From Pratylenchus scribneri (lineage: Eukaryota > Nematoda > Chromadorea > Rhabditida > Pratylenchidae), in the NCBI GenBank assembly GCA_030063045.1, contig JAQSEB010000091.1:992001-1056000 (forward strand): a stretch of DNA of 64,000 nucleotides. The letters run 5' to 3'. Shown piece by piece: positions 58,901 through 64,000 of this stretch. Position 1 is the stretch's first letter, and every line of letters starts with the position of its first letter. Made by a program: the position numbers and the translations under genes. Under the pieces are notes generated by a model. It searched no databases. It worked only from the letters and a program-made list of their open reading frames with translations, and was not told the origin of the DNA.

Positions 58901-60831
58901 GCAATATTCCAATCATTGAACGCATCACATTTTCGGCAACTTTCTCTGCCGCAGCCGTCGGCGATTGTGAATCCTTCGATTCGGCCGAAGTCATTGTTGA
59001 AGAGCCTTGTGATTCACTTTTTGCCAATCCCGATGGCACTGGTTCCAATTTTGTGCCGCCTGTGGCCCGGTTCAATGCTTCCAGCGAACGGGAATAGCCT
59101 TCGTGGGCCATCCAATTGGAGATCAAACTTTAAATTTTGAAATTTTTATTCGATCGATAAATTAAAATTTATTTACTGGATAGGAAGGAAGGAGGTTTAG
59201 GCTTAATTTTTGGGTTTTACTTTGGATTTAGAGTTAGGTTTAATTGGCTTGGCTTTATTTATAAATTTTACGAAAAAATTTCTTAGAGCAACTTTTAGCC
59301 TAGAGGGCTACCCTTCACTTTTACAAAATTAGCCTCGAGTTCGAACACACACAAGGGAAGTTATTTTTTTCGAACTTGGTTGTCACTTTTTATACATTTT
59401 TATTCATTCTAGAGTACATTTTTTGGCGAAATAAATTAATTCTAACAAAATAAATTGTACGGTAAATTCAACTAGTGTTATCAATTTCGAATAAATTGAA
59501 AAAAGGCCAACCTGTTCATCCAGAGCACTTTCTCAGCAGGGAGTTCAATTGAATTGATACTGGAGAGGGTGGCCGCTTCAGCAGCCTAATCAAAATTTGA
59601 AATATTATTTTTAAAATTCAAATTTGACCTCTAATTCCACTCGAATATCATAGACAAATGGACGCTGACCGAAGTTGGCGTCAATCTGACAACAAATTTT
59701 GTTTTGGAATTGGGCATGTTCAATGGATTCTATGTCTACTAGTCCCATCAACCAATCTCTAGCACTGTCCCCTTCACACACCATCTCATCAGCGGTTTGC
59801 ATTCCAATTGTGGGGAATAGTTCATTGTTCAGTGGAATTGGCTGGGAATTTGCCACGCCTTAAAATAAACATTTTTATTTTTGATATTTTTGAATAACCT
59901 AGATTTAGGCCATTTTTGGTGAAGAAAATTTCGCGGGTCACAAAATTCAGCCCGCAACCAACAACATCGCCGGTGGTGAATGTTGGTCCATATTCGACAC
60001 CCTTGCCGGATGAGGCGAAAAAGTTGCCATCATCGCCGTGGTATCCGTATGATGTTTGATCCCATCCGGGTAATCGATTCAATGAAACATTTTTCTCGCT
60101 CAATCCAACGCCCATATAACTAAATGTATCGATTATTCATTTAAATTCATTAAAAATCGAAAAACTTACCCATTTTGGCCTTTATTGACCACTGTAATTT
60201 CAAAATAATAAACAATGCATGAACGTGGAATTGATCGATTTGCCCGAACTGCGGCAGCATCTTTGCTATTCTGGGAATTTCCTTTGCCTAGAAATTGAAT
60301 TTTATTGAGATTTTTAAAATAAAAAGGAAACGTTTTGTGACGCGCAAAAAATCTGTTGAAAGTTCAAGAATTTGTGTGGTTTGAGCAACGCCATTATTGT
60401 TTTGTACAGGCATAGTCCAACGATCAAGTTTGCTCCAAATACGTGGCAATTTCTTTTAAAAAAATTTAATTAAAAATTAAAACATTTTTAAATTAAACCT
60501 GAATGTCCGTGTTCGGATATAACTGTTGGAGTCGATGAACAACTTTTCCCTCATCAAATTCATACATTTCCTAATTAAATAAAAAATTAATTTTCCAAAA
60601 ATAATTCTAAAAAACCGAATGCATTGGGTCCGGTGACGGTGCAACAATTTCCTTGGCAATTTGTGCTGCCATTCCACCGGCAGTTGTGTCCTCACCCAGC
60701 ACGTCCACAATTGAAAAACGTTGAATGGAAGAGACAGCAGCAGCAGGGTTCAGCTGGTTTGGCGCTACCGGTTCGGGTGCCGCATCCACCATTGGAATAT
60801 CATCATGTTCATGTTGCTGCTGTTCATCCAT
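55996..60831 (-). CDS. RanBPM (RANBP9/10) homologue, SPRY-LisH-CTLH-CRA
   Basis: Scaffold of the CTLH/GID E3 ubiquitin ligase. Fifteen exons: 60831-60616, 60570-60499, 60452-60332, 60287-60170, 60119-59899, 59858-59629, 59585-59512, 59127-58761, 58371-58279, 58222-57949, 57598-57032, 56978-56884, 56842-56720, 56440-56329 and 56282-55996. [64 protein letters not shown] and [13 protein letters not shown]. Lis[38 protein letters not shown] then QLYPNLL and QFVEML. A His-rich then strongly acidic insert fills exon 11. [14 protein letters not shown] and [10 protein letters not shown]. Length is 989 residues, or 957 if 59781-59686 (stopless GTGTGT...CAG, 96 nt) is spliced; human RanBPM has no residues there. 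Two SINE-like copies and one family B copy lie in introns. Confidence 0.95.
56455..56700 (+). repeat. tRNA-derived SINE-like element, copy 2
   Basis: RanBPM intron 13. TTTACAAAATTTAGGTCATG, GTTCGAATCC, then GAGCTCGGTTGTCACTTTTA and a TTTTAATAGATTCT tail. Confidence 0.6.
57720..57860. repeat. Repeat family D, half copy, RanBPM intron 10
   Basis: Right arm only: AAAAGTCCGTTCTTTAATTT, ATCATCAAAATTGGTTAG, TTTGATGAGTTATTA. Confidence 0.6.
58505..58675 (+). repeat. Repeat family B, copy 6
   Basis: RanBPM intron 8, close to consensus. Confidence 0.85.
59205..59470 (+). repeat. tRNA-derived SINE-like element, copy 3
   Basis: RanBPM intron 7. CTTTTACAAAATTAGCCTCG, GTTCGAAC, then GAACTTGGTTGTCACTTTTT and TTTTTATTCATTCTAGAGTA. 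Confidence 0.6.
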
Positions 60832-62023
60832 TATTATTTTTGAGAATGAATTTTTGATGCTTTCAAAATGCTTATTTTTATTTTGAGACCAGTATAAAAA
60901 AATCAATTTTCCCAAATCTGATAAGAGAAACAAGAAAAGTTCAATATATGAGGTGATCAGCCAAATTTGTGATTTTTTTTCAATAATTCATCATCTTCAG
61001 AGCGCACTCACATCCATCCACTTCATCGTCTTCTCCTCCTTCGGTTCGGCTCCGAATTTTTTCTTGAGTCCAAGTCTCGAAGAATTATATTGAGGCCTTT
61101 TTGTGCCTTCCTTCCTTTTTTTTCCTTGTGACAAGGAGGAAATTTTTGCTGTGCTGAATTTTTCTACCGACTGACTCTTCTGTGTGCTGCTGCCGACCCC
61201 ACCCCAACCGCTCTCCTCCTCCTTATCCTTTCTCCCTAAAGGGGGCTGCTGCTTTGCTATTTATATTGGTGTGGTAGTGCTGGGCGAAGGGCAAAAACAA
61301 ACGGCCACAGCTCACCCAAAAGCAGCAAATGAGGGTGTTGGTCGTGTTTTGGGGGCACCACTGCTCTACGCCCTAGGGGAGGAGGAGCTGACGACTGCTC
61401 CACTGCCCTGATGAGACGGACGGATGGGAACGGAATATAGGGGGAATATGGGAAGGGGAACAACCCGTGAGTAGTAGATGGAATTGGGTGGGGGGAAAAT
61501 GTAATGGGCCCAGCTGAATCGATGGGTGGAATTTTTTATTGTTGGGAGCACAATTTTCCTGTTTCTCTTCTCAACGTATCTCGCAGGTCACACGTCCAAA
61601 ATGACGATGAATTCAGGAAAATCGTGATGAAGAACAGCAGCCCAATGGGTGAAGAGATTGTGAGAATTTGGAATGGGCCTTCCGGAGGGATACTGTACTC
61701 GGAGAGAATGAATGAGAGAAAACCAATTCCCCTTTCAAAGGAAAATGAATGGGAGACTCATTTTTATTGAATAAATTGATAAAAAATATATATTTTATTT
61801 AATTAAAATAAAAAATTTAAATAAATTTTATGATAAAATTTTAAAAAATATATTTATGAAATATATATGTTGTGATATATGATAAATAAGGTTCATCTAT
61901 TTTTGGACTTTATCAATAATAATAATAAGTTGATTGCCATAGGAGAGGAATTTGGGGGGAAGTGACACCGAGTTTCACATGGACCAAAGTTTTTTTTGTT
62001 CAAAATTCTTTCACATTCTATTT
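60832..62023. other. Spacer between RanBPM and the TSP1 gene
   Basis: No gene is supported. 61000-61500 is CT-rich then GA-rich and is the likely RanBPM upstream region. 61770-61930 is almost pure A/T. Plus-strand ORFs of 75-88 codons here lack motifs. Confidence 0.6.
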
Positions 62024-64000
62024 TCATCTTCGTCGAAAGAATAAAACGGGATTAACTCGATCCCTGAGCCTTGTCCGATGGGATGGCCCAGATTTGAGGT
62101 CTCCATTCGATTCCTCCAAAAAGCGCTTTATAATTTCCTTAAAATAGGAAAATTTTCAATTTATTTTTAAATAATTTTAATACATCAGTTTGGGGTCCAC
62201 AAGCAAATTTTCCTTCTTCATAGATCAAATTGTAGGGCATGCAGCAGGAGGGTTGTGGATATTGGCACACTCCAATGTTGCATGGTTCTGTCACTTTGTA
62301 TTCGCCTCTGTGGGATTTAAAGTATTTAAAGAATTGTTTTCAAAAATAAAATCCGCCGGCAGGAAACAAGACGTTTCAATACCGTTGGTTCGATACCTAG
62401 GCTATTCTTTTGGCCATAACTCAACAAGGAAGCAACCAATTCAGGAAGGTAATATGCCATTTGAAAGATCTAAATGTCCTATAAAAAGTGGCTCATCTAA
62501 ATTTTTGAAAATTTAAAATAATTTTTAAAATTTTTGAAATAATCTATTTTTTCTCCTATAATTAAGAGTATATTATTTTCAAGGGCATATAATATTTCAA
62601 AAATGAAAATTTTACAAATATTTTGTAGCCACTTTGTAGAGGACATTTAGAGCTTTCAAATGATATATCGCCTTCCCAGTTTGGCTATTGCCTCGCAGAG
62701 TTATGGGCCAAAAACGAATACAGCTATTGTACATATTGGCATCAATACCGCCGTTTCAGTACCTGAGCCTTTCTTTAGCCATATTTCAAAAAGAAAGAAA
62801 CCAATTTAGGAAGGCAATATGTCATTTGAAAGCTCCAAATGTCCTCTAAAAAGTGGCTTAACTATTTATTGAAAATTTAAAATATTTTAAAAAATAAACG
62901 GCTTTTCCTCAAAAATGCGGGTTTATCACATTCAAAGACATATAAATATTTCAAAAATAAGAAATCAAAAAAAATTTTCTAGCCAATTTGTAGAGGACAC
63001 TTAGGGCTTTCGAATGGTATATTTTATATTACCTTCCCCCAATTACTTATAGCCTCAATGAGTTATGGGCCAAAAAACGGATGGCAATTACAAATTGGCA
63101 GTACTGAAACGTCTTCTACCGCCGCAGGCAGTGAAGAATGAACTCACAAACAAGGACAGCCTTTGCCATGTTTAAATGATTCGCATTCCCTTGTCCGTTG
63201 CACCATCCCACATGCCCCACATTCAGCCGTGCATGGCCCAGTTTCACGCCACTCACTCCATTGGCCTGGATTACCATTGCAATTTGGCCCAATTGAATTA
63301 TTGCTGCTGCCATTTCCATTTGATGGGATTGGGAGGGATGGGCCACTCGGTGATGGACTCGTTCTTTGATCAGCAGAGGGAGATGAAATGGACGTTGTTG
63401 TTGTGGCTTCTGATTCCTCTGCCAACGATGAAGGCGTTGTAGAGATTTCGTTTGCTTCATTTGGATTCGGTTGATCATCTCCTTGGCCTTCTTGACTGTT
63501 GGTTGGTCCTTGTCCATTTGGGGGTTGAATTTGCCCACCAGGGCCATTTGGTGGTGGAATTTGCCCTCCAGGGCCATTTGGTGGAAAAATTGGTCCTCCG
63601 GGGCCATTTTCACCTCCAGCTTGGTCATTTCCAGGAATAAAATTAGGCTGTCCTCCTGGCACAAATGGTGGTCCATTTGGCGGTCCCATCGGTCTTCCTG
63701 GCCTAATGTTTGGCGGCCCCATCGGCCCATTTGGTCCATTTTTCTCAGGAAGCAATCCTTCTCCTTCATCAGATTTCGGGTTTTGTCCTCCTTCTTCTTT
63801 AGGTCCTTTCGGTCCGCCTCCAACTCCACCCGTAGTATTTCCATCATTTTCTGGTCCTTCACCGCCTACTTCAAGACTTTTCTCGCCTTCCTCATTTGCA
63901 CCTGAAAAATGTTCAAAAATAGTTTCAAATTTAAACACATTTTTAATGAGATATTTTTGGCTTTGCTTCATTCAAATTGGAACTTCACCAAATCCCACCA
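62024..64000 (-). CDS. Pro/Gly-rich protein with thrombospondin type 1 repeat, 3' part
   Basis: The gene runs off the right edge (its 5' end is beyond 64000). Visible exons: 63901-63148, 62307-62184 and probably 62137-62024. The first encodes a low-complexity region: acidic Gly/Glu, then collagen-like GPP/GPGG repeats (PFVPGGQPNFIPG, GGQIPPPNGPGGQ), then Ser/Thr/Pro-rich. It ends with a TSP1 repeat (WSEWRETGPCTAECGACGMV then QRTREC). The next exon completes it, with EPCNIGVC and a CCMPYN...CGPQ segment typical of nematode TSP1 proteins. The repeat and Cys pattern imply a secreted or surface protein, perhaps cuticle or matrix; that is inference, as no signal peptide is visible. The last exon ends FFRRR; an alternative frame there reads FGGIEWRPQIW and cannot be excluded. 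Two family A palindromes lie in the intron between the first two exons. Confidence 0.75.
62402..62715. repeat. Palindromic family A, copy 15
   Basis: Close to the family consensus. In the TSP1-gene intron between 62307 and 63148. Confidence 0.85.
62771..63077. repeat. Palindromic family A, copy 16
   Basis: Starts about 55 bp after copy 15 in the same intron, same structure, so the two are in tandem. Arms differ enough that this is not a very recent duplication. Confidence 0.8.

Noticed and set aside
61962..62147. Plus-strand ORF of 61 codons
   Set aside because: Antisense to the probable last exon of the TSP1 gene and without motifs.

Overview
The window is nuclear DNA of a nematode. The evidence is the gene content (an innexin, a beta-class carbonic anhydrase, an AP-2 factor, a RanBPM homologue), many short GT-AG introns of about 45-100 nt, close same-strand gene pairs, and AT-rich DNA full of small palindromic repeats. 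The species cannot be read from the sequence. A tylenchid-type (clade IV) nematode is my guess only. All genes were assembled by eye exon by exon, and coding phase is continuous through every junction given below.

Layout. 1-4317 holds no gene and one 24-bp minisatellite. 4318 to about 5460 (-) is the 3' part of an unrecognised gene ending in a membrane segment. 6936-8865 (-) is a beta-carbonic anhydrase and 9345-9904 (-) is the complex I assembly factor NDUFAF2. 12270-16147 (+) is a rhodopsin-class GPCR and 18594-23294 (+) an innexin whose introns carry two minisatellites. 24812-35440 (-) is a 16-exon INF2/FHDC1-like formin. A 19-bp satellite lies at 37.7-38.4 kb. 39295-44256 (-) is transcription factor AP-2.

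The right side is denser. Two foldback elements with arms made of short tandem repeats lie at 46.2-46.7 kb and 47.7-48.25 kb. The second sits inside 46949-49053 (+), a gene that joins an hnRNP C/RALY-like RRM to two BCL11-like zinc fingers. 49435-50848 (-) is a SYAP1-type BSD-domain protein. Next come three + strand genes: a membrane-anchored short-chain dehydrogenase (51439-53103), an unrecognised probably mitochondrial protein (53567-54567) and adenine phosphoribosyltransferase (54701-55423). The last two are only 133 bp apart and may be an operon. 55996-60831 (-) is RanBPM (SPRY-LisH-CTLH-CRA). 62024-64000 (-) is the 3' part of a gene for a Pro/Gly-rich secreted-type protein with a thrombospondin type 1 repeat, running off the right edge.

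The genes are unrelated housekeeping, signalling and developmental functions; there is no shared pathway. What binds the window together is repeats: about 18 copies of one palindromic family (A) in introns and spacers, 6 of a second (B), three tRNA-derived SINE-like copies, three related TTCCGGAA-centred satellites, and several smaller inverted-repeat families. Splicing is also unusual: about 30 of 83 modelled introns end in AAG.
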